This document shows positions 1 to 5,922 of a stretch of DNA of 7,793 nt, piece after piece. Below the pieces are notes generated by a model. That model saw only the letters and a list, made by a program, of their open reading frames with translations. It ran no database searches and was not told where the DNA came from. Source of the DNA: Pseudobdellovibrionaceae bacterium (lineage in GTDB: Bacteria > Bdellovibrionota > Bdellovibrionia > Bdellovibrionales > JAMPXM01); the NCBI GenBank assembly GCA_913774795.1, contig CAJYIL010000628.1:1-7793 (forward strand), in the 5' to 3' direction. A program made the position numbers and the translations under genes. The stretch's first letter is position 1. Each line of letters opens with the position of its first letter.

Positions 1-2276
1 GCCGTGACTGTGAATGGATGAGCCGCGTTTACAACTGGCTGGGTCTCACATCGGGCGTCGTCGTTCCGAACCAAAGCGATGCTGAGAAAAAAGCGGCATA
101 CCAAGCCGACATCACATACTGCACGAACAACGAAATCGGTTTCGACTACCTTCGTGACAACATGAAGTTCGATCTCGCTGACTACGCTCAGCGCCCTTTG
201 AACTTCGCGATCGTCGATGAATGTGACTCGATCTTGATTGACGAAGCCCGCACGCCACTCATCATCTCGGGCCCTTCAGAAGAATCGACCGATAAGTATT
301 ACCTCGTGAATTCGATCATTCCGCACTTAAAGCCGGTTGAGCACTTCACGATGGAAGAGAAAACGAAATCGGTTTCTCTCACAGAAGAAGGTAACGCGAA
401 AGCCGAAGAACTTTTGAACGTCGGCAACCTCTACGACCCTCAGAACCTCGAGCTCATGCACCACATCTACCAAGGCCTGAAAGCTTGGCACTTGTACGGG
501 CGAGATCGTGATTACATGGTGAAAGACGACGAGATCATTATCGTCGATGAATTTACGGGCCGTCTCATGGAAGGCCGTCGTTGGTCCGATGGCCTTCACC
601 AAGCGGTTGAAGCCAAAGAAGGCGTGAAGATTAAGTCAGAGAACCAAACTCTCGCGACGATCACGTTCCAGAACTACTTCAGAATGTACAAGAAGCTTGC
701 GGGCATGACCGGTACGGCCGACACCGAAGCGGTCGAGTTCCACAAAATCTATAATCTTCTAGTGACGGTTATTCCGACGAATCGTCCGATCCAGCGCCGG
801 GACTTGCAAGACGTCGTCTACAAAACGCACAACGCAAAATTCAACGCGATCTGTAACGACATCATCGAGCGCCAGAAAAAAGGTCAGCCGGTCCTCGTCG
901 GTACGGTTTCGATCGAGAGATCGGAAGCGATTTCGTCTTACTTGAAGAAGTTCAATATTCCGCACAAGGTTTTGAACGCGAAACACCACGAGCAAGAAGC
1001 CGACATCGTCGCGCAAGCGGGCCGTAAAGGTGCCGTCACGATCGCAACGAACATGGCGGGTCGTGGTACGGATATCGTTCTCGGTGGTAACGCCGAAGCG
1101 ATGGCGAAACAGCTCCACTCGGAAGAATCACCTGAATTCGCGGATGCGGTCGCTTCATTCAAACGTCAAACTGAAGCCGAGAAACAAGAGGTTATCGCGG
1201 CCGGTGGTCTCTACATCATCGGGACCGAGCGCCACGAATCACGTCGTATCGATAACCAGCTTCGCGGTCGTTCGGGACGTCAAGGTGACCCAGGCGAATC
1301 GTGCTTCTACTTGTCGCTCGACGACGATCTCATGCGTAAGTTCAACGGCGAAAAGATTCAACGAATCATGACGACGTTGAATGTGCCTGACGACGAACCG
1401 ATCACGGCCGGCATGGTTTCTCGCTCGATCGAAGGCGCTCAAAAACGCGTCGAAGGGCACAACTTCGATATTCGTAAGCACTTACTTGAGTACGACGACG
1501 TCATGAACAAACAGCGCCAAGTCGTTTACGGTTTGCGCCGTGACGTTCTCTTGGGTGAAAAGATCGAAGACATCGTTCGCGACATGATGGGTGAAGTGAC
1601 ATCGAGAATTCTCGATCTCAATGTCCCAGAAGGTCAGCGTCAGTCGGAGTGGAATCTCGAAGGTCTTCAGGTGGCGTTAAACCAACAGTTCAACGTGTCG
1701 GTCGACACGGCGGGAGTGCAATCTGCGGATGAGTTGATCGAACGTGTGAAAGCGGCCGTCAACGTTGGTTACGAAAACCAAAAAGCTCACCTCGGTCAGT
1801 TCTTGGAGCAAGTGCAGAGAATGCTTTTGCTTCAATCAATCGATCAGCGCTGGAAAGAACATTTGCAGCGTGTGGACCAAATGCGCGAGTGGATCAACTT
1901 GCGTGCGTACGCGCAAAAAGATCCGTTGGTTGAGTACAAGAAAGAAGCCTTCTCGATGTTCGAGGAGATGTCGTTCTTGATCAAAGCCGAGACTCTCGAA
2001 AAGCTCTTCAAAATCCAGCTCGTTGTGAACAACCAAGCTGACATCGCGCAAGCGATCGGTGCCGAGACTGGCGATATGCCTGATGCGGGAGACGTCGAAG
2101 AGATGGAAGAAGAAGCTTTCGCCGAAGCGGAGGAGCAACTCGAAGCTCTGAAGCCGAAGCGTCAGCGTATGACATTCTCCGGTCCTGATTCGGATTCGTC
2201 GCCTCCAGGTGCTCCGACGGGCGCGACTCGTTCGCAGCGTCGACAAGAGAAGTCCAAAGGGAAGAAACGATTCTAA
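1..2276 (+). CDS. secA: Protein translocase subunit SecA (5' partial)
   Basis: SecA is the cytoplasmic ATPase that pushes unfolded preproteins through the SecYEG channel. The reading frame is open from base 3; the residues just before the first ATG (base 18) read RDCEWM, which continues the SecA family sequence, so that ATG is internal and the true start lies outside the window. Roughly the first 140 residues, including the Walker A motif, are missing. Visible family motifs are the Walker B/DEAD-like box DECD at 216-227 followed by SILIDEARTPLIISGP, AGMTGTADTEAVEF near 702-743, TNMAGRGTDI near 1047-1076 and the arginine-rich QLRGRSGRQGDPG near 1257-1295. The helical scaffold and wing regions follow (LLQSIDQRWKEHL near 1830-1868). 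The C-terminus is acidic, then basic (RRQEKSKGKKRF), and lacks the cysteine-rich zinc-binding tail found in many SecA proteins. The DECD box carries Cys where DEVD is common. The stop codon directly touches the next ATG. Confidence 0.98.
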   Translation, partial: RDCEWMSRVYNWLGLTSGVVVPNQSDAEKKAAYQADITYCTNNEIGFDYLRDNMKFDLADYAQRPLNFAIVDECDSILIDEARTPLIISGPSEESTDKYYLVNSIIPHLKPVEHFTMEEKTKSVSLTEEGNAKAEELLNVGNLYDPQNLELMHHIYQGLKAWHLYGRDRDYMVKDDEIIIVDEFTGRLMEGRRWSDGLHQAVEAKEGVKIKSENQTLATITFQNYFRMYKKLAGMTGTADTEAVEFHKIYNLLVTVIPTNRPIQRRDLQDVVYKTHNAKFNAICNDIIERQKKGQPVLVGTVSIERSEAISSYLKKFNIPHKVLNAKHHEQEADIVAQAGRKGAVTIATNMAGRGTDIVLGGNAEAMAKQLHSEESPEFADAVASFKRQTEAEKQEVIAAGGLYIIGTERHESRRIDNQLRGRSGRQGDPGESCFYLSLDDDLMRKFNGEKIQRIMTTLNVPDDEPITAGMVSRSIEGAQKRVEGHNFDIRKHLLEYDDVMNKQRQVVYGLRRDVLLGEKIEDIVRDMMGEVTSRILDLNVPEGQRQSEWNLEGLQVALNQQFNVSVDTAGVQSADELIERVKAAVNVGYENQKAHLGQFLEQVQRMLLLQSIDQRWKEHLQRVDQMREWINLRAYAQKDPLVEYKKEAFSMFEEMSFLIKAETLEKLFKIQLVVNNQADIAQAIGAETGDMPDAGDVEEMEEEAFAEAEEQLEALKPKRQRMTFSGPDSDSSPPGAPTGATRSQRRQEKSKGKKRF

Positions 2277-3110
2277 ATGGCGACTTGTCCACGGTGCTCC
2301 ACGCGACTACCGGACGAGTACGGCATGAGCCAATGCCCCGGTTGCGGGGCCTTTTGCTTCATCGATATGGAGGGCAACGCGGCTGTGCAAACAGCTGAAG
2401 TTGCCGAGCCCTCCTCGCACTTCGACCGCAGTGAGCATGCGGAGCCAGGCGGAGCTGCGGCCCCAACTGATTATTCTGATCCGATTGAAAGCATCATCGA
2501 TGTTCCGTCAGAGAGCGAAGCGGCGCCGAGTTCGGCCGATGATTTCGGCGGAGGTTTTGGATCGCTGGAGTCGCTGGGTTCGTCTACGGATTCAGATGCG
2601 GTCTCTGAGGATTTCAAACCTTTTGATCCGTTCGAGCAAAATCAGCCTGGAGAAGCCGTACCAGCGACACCCGACGATTTTCAGCCGATCGATATGACGC
2701 CGACCTTGGCGGTTTCGGAATCGACCGCGACGAGTGCACCGACCAACTCCGGTTTTCATGCAGGGCCGAAACCGATCACCGAACCCCAGGACTTCGGTCC
2801 AGCGAGCGACCCTCTGAACCTCAACGAATTCGCGAACTCGGAAGTGTCAGCGGCGAAAGACGGGCCTCTCCTCTTCAAGATTCTCATTTCGGGAATCGAC
2901 ACTCGAGAAATCCGCGATTCGATCCGAGAAGTCTTAGAGGACCCAAGATTCGCCTGGGATTCCAACGAGATATTTTCGAAAGTCTCGAAGGGCCACCTGA
3001 CGATCAACGGTCTTTCGCCAGTGAAGGCTTCGATTCTCATCACGAGGATCAAGAGGCTTCCGGTTGAGATTCGTTGGGAGCAGTATGCGATCTCGCAAGG
3101 TCAGTCTTAG
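2277..3110 (+). CDS. Zinc-ribbon protein with acidic disordered linker, function unknown
   Basis: A 277-residue protein that I do not recognise as a named family. The N-terminus has two CxxC knuckles (CPRC at residues 4-7 and CPGC at 20-23), a typical four-cysteine zinc ribbon. Residues about 35-192 are rich in Ser, Glu, Asp, Pro and Ala and look disordered. Within them a short motif of the form DFxPxxD recurs: DFKPFD at 112-117, DFQPID at 134-139 and DFGPASD at 172-178. Residues about 193-277 look folded; the predicted order strand-helix-strand-strand-helix-strand suggests a ferredoxin-like domain. There is no signal peptide or membrane segment, so the protein is probably cytoplasmic. The ATG follows the secA TAA with no gap and in the same frame; a purine stretch AAAGGGAAG lies 12 bases or more upstream, a long spacing, so translational coupling to secA is likely. 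The 3' end overlaps the next gene by 26 bases. Confidence 0.9.
   Translation: MATCPRCSTRLPDEYGMSQCPGCGAFCFIDMEGNAAVQTAEVAEPSSHFDRSEHAEPGGAAAPTDYSDPIESIIDVPSESEAAPSSADDFGGGFGSLESLGSSTDSDAVSEDFKPFDPFEQNQPGEAVPATPDDFQPIDMTPTLAVSESTATSAPTNSGFHAGPKPITEPQDFGPASDPLNLNEFANSEVSAAKDGPLLFKILISGIDTREIRDSIREVLEDPRFAWDSNEIFSKVSKGHLTINGLSPVKASILITRIKRLPVEIRWEQYAISQGQS
3076..3080 (+). promoter_or_regulatory. Ribosome binding site deciding the start of the coiled-coil protein gene
   Basis: GGGAG lies four bases before the ATG at 3085. It supports this ATG over the in-frame TTG at 3064, which has no comparable site. The binding site lies inside the end of the preceding gene, consistent with coupled translation. 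Confidence 0.7.
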
Positions 3111-3669
3111 CTTTGTTGTCGTCATCGTCCTGATGATGTCGATAAGCGCGCGTGCAAATGAGCACGGGGGCGGAGGCGGCGAGAGCGCTGGTTCATCGGG
3201 CGGAAATCCCGAGTTCACGGCTCACATGACCAAGATCTCTGCGTTGAGCCGAGAGACTCAAGAGCTCGAAGAGCAAATCAAGCACATCATTGCCGAGAAG
3301 CGCGAGACCACCGACGAAAAAACCGTTCGCACGATGACGCTCGAAATCGCCGAGAAATATCGGGCACTCGAAGAAGCGAGCAAAAAACTCGAAGCTGAAA
3401 CCGTGCAAGTGCGCTTTCATTTTCCCGAACAGGCTCAGTCGCTCGATCGCAAATACGTTCGTTACAATAAGAAGAGTCTAAAAGACCTCGAATCCGAAGC
3501 GGGCATCGACGGCAAACTCGATCGCATCAAAGAGCGGGTTCTCGCGACCTTCCCGGTTCCCGAGATCGAAAAAGAGAAGACCGCTCCTCCGAAAATTTCT
3601 CCGCTGTTCATTCGCACTCCAGCCAGCGTCGATGAAGACGTGCCGGAGAAAATCGTTTTAAAGAAGTAG
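3085..3669 (+). CDS. Exported coiled-coil protein, function unknown
   Basis: A 194-residue protein of unknown family. The chosen ATG has a GGGAG binding site and puts the signal peptide at the very N-terminus: basic MRSRK, a hydrophobic core of about 16 residues (VSLSFVVVIVLMMSIS) and an A-R-A cleavage site at residues 22-24. The mature protein should be periplasmic. A Gly/Ser-rich linker (about 28-40) is followed by a highly charged helical region (about 44-107) with heptad-like spacing of Leu, Ile and Ala, probably a coiled coil. A second helical stretch covers about 115-155, and the tail is Pro/Lys-rich (KTAPPK). There are no cysteines in the mature part and no catalytic motif. The gene overlaps the zinc-ribbon gene by 26 bases, so it is probably co-expressed with secA. 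Its link to protein export is only inferred from position. Confidence 0.85.
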   Translation: MRSRKVSLSFVVVIVLMMSISARANEHGGGGGESAGSSGGNPEFTAHMTKISALSRETQELEEQIKHIIAEKRETTDEKTVRTMTLEIAEKYRALEEASKKLEAETVQVRFHFPEQAQSLDRKYVRYNKKSLKDLESEAGIDGKLDRIKERVLATFPVPEIEKEKTAPPKISPLFIRTPASVDEDVPEKIVLKK

Positions 3670-3722
3670 GCCAGGATTCTTGGGGGCTATCATTCAGGTG
3701 GTGTGAGCTCTTGCGGACGGTA

Positions 3723-3734
3723 TTCGCGCGCGAA
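3723..3734. repeat. 12-bp perfect palindrome in a convergent gap
   Basis: TTCGCGCGCGAA reads the same on both strands. It sits in the 73-base gap between the ends of the coiled-coil gene (plus) and the lipoprotein gene (minus). No T-run follows on either strand, so it does not look like an intrinsic terminator. No other structure was seen in the gap apart from a small CAGT/ACTG dyad at 3737-3748 that spans the lipoprotein stop codon. Confidence 0.5.
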
Positions 3735-3742
3735 AGCAGTGA

Positions 3743-4666
3743 CTACTGATCACCCTTTAAGCCGAGCTCTTTTGGTTCGCCTAAAGCGGCCTTCAAAGCA
3801 CGATGCTCAATTCTGTAGTGTGAACTGCCGTACGCGATAAACACTTTAGGATATTTGTTCAGCATATCGCTGATGGTCGTAAGGATATGCTCGTCACGGA
3901 TCGTCGTAATGATCCGAGAAAGTTGCTGGGTGAAGTAGTGCCCATCGATGGGCGCTGTTTCGCCCTTCTCACCAGCGTTGATTCCGAGCTCTTTACCTTG
4001 CTTGGTCGAGTACCAGTCTTTGAATTCTTCGAAAGAGAATTTGAAATTCTGAATTCCGACATCGCGGGCTTTTGCCTTCGAATAATTAGTAAAGCTACGT
4101 TCAAGTGAAGCCATATCTTTGACCTCTCCTGAGCGCCTGATCTGCGGAATTCGACGAACAAAGTAGAATCCAATCATGTCATTTGCGGAATAGCCCTTGG
4201 ATACCAAAGCCTTATAGACATCCTGATCCGACGGTTCGCCACCTATCACAGGAGTTCCATTCGCCTTTGCCTGCTCCATAATGAACGAGGGCTCGCCATC
4301 GGGATAAAAATCTTCCGTCTCGCCTCGGCTGGCTCTTTCGAAGACTCCCTTGGGATTGAAGCCGAGGCGCGTTTCAAAGCCCTCCGCAATCGCTACGTCC
4401 GGTTTCTCGCTCTTGAAAACGTAACGCACGAGCTGAAAGGTGTCAGAATTCGGGTCTGTGCTGTGACTCGACGCCAGGTAAAGAAGAGTCCGATCGCCCT
4501 TCTGAAATCTGTAGAGAGCAGGTGATTTAGCCGTGCTCTCGTCTTTTCTCGCGTCTTCGAACAGCAATACAGCGCGCGAATCTATAGCGATGGAGTCAGG
4601 ATGCCGGTGAGCGTGAGCACATCCGAACAATGGAAGTAGACAGATAAAAATAGCGGATAGCCTCAT
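3743..4666 (-). CDS. TraB/TIKI-like lipoprotein
   Basis: A 307-residue lipoprotein. The N-terminus is a short lipoprotein signal (MRLSAIFICLLPLFGC) with lipobox L-F-G-C at residues 13-16; Ala at +2 suggests outer-membrane sorting. The body resembles the TraB/TIKI/GumN-like superfamily, whose marks are two GxxH-type motifs plus conserved acidic and arginine residues. Here the first is ASSH at 65-68 (Ala in place of Gly) after a hydrophobic strand, then an acidic AIAEG (Glu95), then GGEPSD at 142-147, RDEH at 257-260 and a canonical GSSH at 280-283. Some members of this superfamily are metal-dependent proteases and others have unknown roles; the activity here is not established. An in-frame TAA lies four codons upstream of the ATG, so this is the first possible start. 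No clear Shine-Dalgarno site is visible. The exported-protein gene upstream is on the same strand but 332 bases away. Confidence 0.8.
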   Translation of the reverse strand: MRLSAIFICLLPLFGCAHAHRHPDSIAIDSRAVLLFEDARKDESTAKSPALYRFQKGDRTLLYLASSHSTDPNSDTFQLVRYVFKSEKPDVAIAEGFETRLGFNPKGVFERASRGETEDFYPDGEPSFIMEQAKANGTPVIGGEPSDQDVYKALVSKGYSANDMIGFYFVRRIPQIRRSGEVKDMASLERSFTNYSKAKARDVGIQNFKFSFEEFKDWYSTKQGKELGINAGEKGETAPIDGHYFTQQLSRIITTIRDEHILTTISDMLNKYPKVFIAYGSSHYRIEHRALKAALGEPKELGLKGDQ

Positions 4667-4705
4667 ACAATAAGCTTAGCAGCTCAGTCCGAGCCGTCAC
4701 GGAGC

Positions 4706-4960
4706 AAATCGTTTGATGGGTGGCCCGTTCTCACCATCATGCGGTCTGTGAACTTTGCTGACTTATCTGTGAGTTCTGTATTGCGAACTTTCTGGCACCG
4801 CGATTTTCCAGTTCCGTGAAAGGTTGGCCTTTTGAAAAATTGGTGTTTAGCGACAATCACGGAACCTTTGAAAGGCAGGCCAGAGCATATGCCTTCGGTA
4901 ATAGCCGAAACGCTTCAATGAACTCTATTTAGAAGGAACACCGAAACCATCAAACGATTT
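4706..4960. repeat. Nested inverted-repeat element, about 255 bp
   Basis: The outer arms are AAATCGTTTGATGG (4706-4719) and its exact reverse complement (4947-4960). Nested inside are GAGTTC/GAACTC (4771-4776 and 4920-4925), TCTGGC/GCCAGA (4791-4796 and 4879-4884) and GTTCCGTGA/TCACGGAAC (4811-4819 and 4857-4865). The last two pairs are centred at about 4838 and the outer pair at about 4833. A side hairpin TTCGGT-AATA-GCCGAA lies at 4894-4909. All these pairings are compatible in one fold. Two closing pairs (4790 with 4885, 4899 with 4904) would be G-U if the plus strand were transcribed but A-C on the minus strand, a weak hint for plus-strand RNA. No target-site duplication is visible beside the outer arms. 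Confidence 0.55.
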
Positions 4961-4972
4961 TGAATTGAAGCG
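4911..4972. repeat. 9-bp inverted repeat crossing the nested element
   Basis: CGCTTCAAT (4911-4919) and ATTGAAGCG (4964-4972) are perfect reverse complements. The left arm is inside the larger inverted-repeat element and the right arm is just outside it, so in RNA this pair would form a pseudoknot with the outer stem or compete with it. Confidence 0.5.
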
Positions 4973-4998
4973 CAGTTGATGTCGTTGCACAAACGGGA

Positions 4999-5550
4999 TT
5001 ACTTGTTAATCAACCGAGCGAAGCCGGATTCACCTAAGAATTTCGAAGTTGGAAGACCGGGTTTTGCCTGTTTGAACCAGTCGTGACATTCGACGTCGAA
5101 AGGCGCATTACCCAACGATACGACAACTTGCGACACAAAATATTCACCAGTTGTTTCGTACAAATCGCGTCGAGCTTTTGAAACGATATACTGAGTTCCC
5201 TTCGAAAGAACCATGGGATGACTAGCTTTGGATAGAGCCTCGAATTGGTTCCCAGCAGAATCAGTCTTATAAACGACCGCGCACTCGAGCGCGCCACCCT
5301 CGTCGCCTGGTCGAGGAGCAATTTCATCTTGAGCTAATTGAGGCCATGTTGAAACTGGCAGATCGAGTAAGCCTTGAGAAGCTGGCAAAGTAATATTGCG
5401 GTTTACAATTAATCGAGTTCCAGCGGGCAATTCAGCAACGGGCGCTGTTGAATCCAGGTCCCAACTAGCGTGAGCACTGGACGACCAGAGGTTAGTCGAT
5501 AAACCCAAGAATGTCGTTAATGCCGCGAGCACAAGATTGCGAGCCACCAT
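4999..5550 (-). CDS. Exported small protein with two cysteines, function unknown
   Basis: A 183-residue protein that I do not recognise. The chosen ATG at 5550 has a strong AGGGAG binding site seven bases upstream and places a signal peptide at the N-terminus: MVARN, a hydrophobic core LVLAALTTFLGL, and an A-H-A cleavage site at 26-28. A longer in-frame reading from 5601 would bury this signal 17 residues inside and has no better binding site. The mature protein has only two cysteines, Cys90 (ALECAVVY) and Cys155 (DVECHDWF), which could form a disulfide in the periplasm. Beta-strand-like segments (TRLIVNRNITL, YFVSQVVVSL) suggest a small beta-rich fold. No catalytic motif is visible. The gene diverges from fic across a 380-base control region and lies upstream of the TraB/TIKI-like lipoprotein on the same strand; a shared role in the envelope is only a guess. 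Confidence 0.8.
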   Translation of the reverse strand: MVARNLVLAALTTFLGLSTNLWSSSAHASWDLDSTAPVAELPAGTRLIVNRNITLPASQGLLDLPVSTWPQLAQDEIAPRPGDEGGALECAVVYKTDSAGNQFEALSKASHPMVLSKGTQYIVSKARRDLYETTGEYFVSQVVVSLGNAPFDVECHDWFKQAKPGLPTSKFLGESGFARLINK

Positions 5551-5557
5551 AAATCCA

Positions 5558-5563
5558 CTCCCT
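5558..5563 (-). promoter_or_regulatory. Ribosome binding site deciding the start of the exported protein
   Basis: AGGGAG on the minus strand, seven bases before the ATG at 5550. It selects this start over the upstream in-frame ATG codons at 5601 and 5592. Confidence 0.75.
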
Positions 5564-5670
5564 GAAAGGTTGTTGGCACTCCCGTGAGACATTGCAAACA
5601 CTCAGCCAAGCCGCGACCGGATGTCGATTTCGAGGTAAAAATGCGGACGCAATTACTAAGCAACTTGATT

Positions 5671-5684
5671 GACTGGTGCTAGTC
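5671..5684. repeat. Imperfect 14-bp dyad in the divergent control region
   Basis: GACTGGTGCTAGTC is a palindrome with a single mismatched pair. Its two halves leave almost no loop, so it resembles a DNA-binding operator more than an RNA hairpin. It lies about 120 bases upstream of the exported-protein start. Confidence 0.3.
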
Positions 5685-5707
5685 GCGCTCCAAGACTGCA
5701 ACTCAAA

Positions 5708-5731
5708 TAAACAGATTTTGTTTAGATCTAA
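5708..5731. repeat. AT-rich overlapping dyads upstream of fic
   Basis: TAAACA-GATTT-TGTTTA (5708-5724) is a perfect 6-bp inverted repeat with a 5-base spacer. It overlaps the 10-bp palindrome TTAGATCTAA (5722-5731). They sit in the AT-rich part of the divergent region and could be operator sites for either gene. Confidence 0.35.
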
Positions 5732-5741
5732 TTTTCTTTAT

Positions 5742-5760
5742 CGGCCGCTCCGCGGAGTCG
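5742..5760. repeat. GC-rich dyad upstream of fic
   Basis: CTCCGCGGAG (5748-5757) is a perfect 10-bp palindrome, flanked by CCG and CGG that extend the stem with one bulged T. No T-run follows on either strand, so it is not a convincing terminator. Confidence 0.35.
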
Positions 5761-5861
5761 GTCAGGCCACAGGATTCCGCCACCTGGGGCGCCGTTTTCG
5801 ACCAAACGGTAATCTGACGTCCTATTTTCGCCCAGAGTGATAGATTTTCGACCCTCGACGA

Positions 5862-5888
5862 TTTACAATAGATTTCGACATTCATAAT
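5862..5888 (+). promoter_or_regulatory. Possible fic promoter
   Basis: TTTACA (5862-5867) matches the -35 consensus at five of six bases, and CATAAT (5883-5888) matches the -10 consensus at five of six. The 15-base spacer is shorter than ideal. It would give a leader of roughly 35 bases before the ATG. A TTTCGAC box (5872-5880) lies inside the spacer, where a bound protein would block RNA polymerase. Confidence 0.35.
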
Positions 5889-5915
5889 TGAAAGACGACG
5901 TTTTTCGACTTTGGT

Positions 5916-5922
5916 GAAAGGA
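5916..5922 (+). promoter_or_regulatory. Ribosome binding site of fic
   Basis: GAAAGGA lies eight bases before the ATG at 5931 and supports that start. The spacer between it and the ATG is occupied by the last TTTCGACC box. Confidence 0.75.

Larger units (their letters stand above)
4667..4998. other. 332-base non-coding gap with nested inverted repeats
   Basis: This stretch lies between two minus-strand genes. I see no convincing open reading frame in it. It is dominated by inverted and direct repeats: a 14-bp inverted repeat as the outer arms, inner arms of 6 and 9 bp sharing nearly the same centre, a side hairpin, and a 13-base direct repeat TGAAAGG(TT/CA)GGCC at 4817-4829 and 4869-4881. 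A small dyad CCGT-C-ACGG lies at 4694-4702. No T-run follows any stem, so a simple terminator is not supported. It may be a structured RNA, a miniature mobile element, or a large 3' or 5' untranslated structure. Confidence 0.6.

Noticed and set aside
18..20. ATG at 18 as the start of secA
   Set aside because: The frame is open upstream and the residues before it continue the SecA family sequence, so it is an internal Met.
1836..2246. 136-codon minus-strand frame inside secA
   Set aside because: It is an antisense shadow of a strongly conserved coding region; the Arg-rich, low-complexity product has no recognisable motif.
3064..3084. TTG at 3064 as the start of the coiled-coil protein
   Set aside because: The ATG at 3085 has a GGGAG site and gives a clean N-terminal signal peptide.
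4894..4909. TTCGGT-AATA-GCCGAA hairpin as a terminator
   Set aside because: The stem is short and no T-run follows on either strand.
5551..5601. Longer N-terminus for the exported protein, starting at 5601
   Set aside because: It would put the signal peptide 17 residues inside, and the strong AGGGAG site points to 5550.
5742..5760. GC-rich dyad as an intrinsic terminator
   Set aside because: No T-run follows the stem on either strand, and no gene ends nearby.
5703..5885. 60-codon minus-strand reading frame in the divergent region
   Set aside because: It has no ribosome binding site, no family resemblance, and overlaps the box array and dyads.
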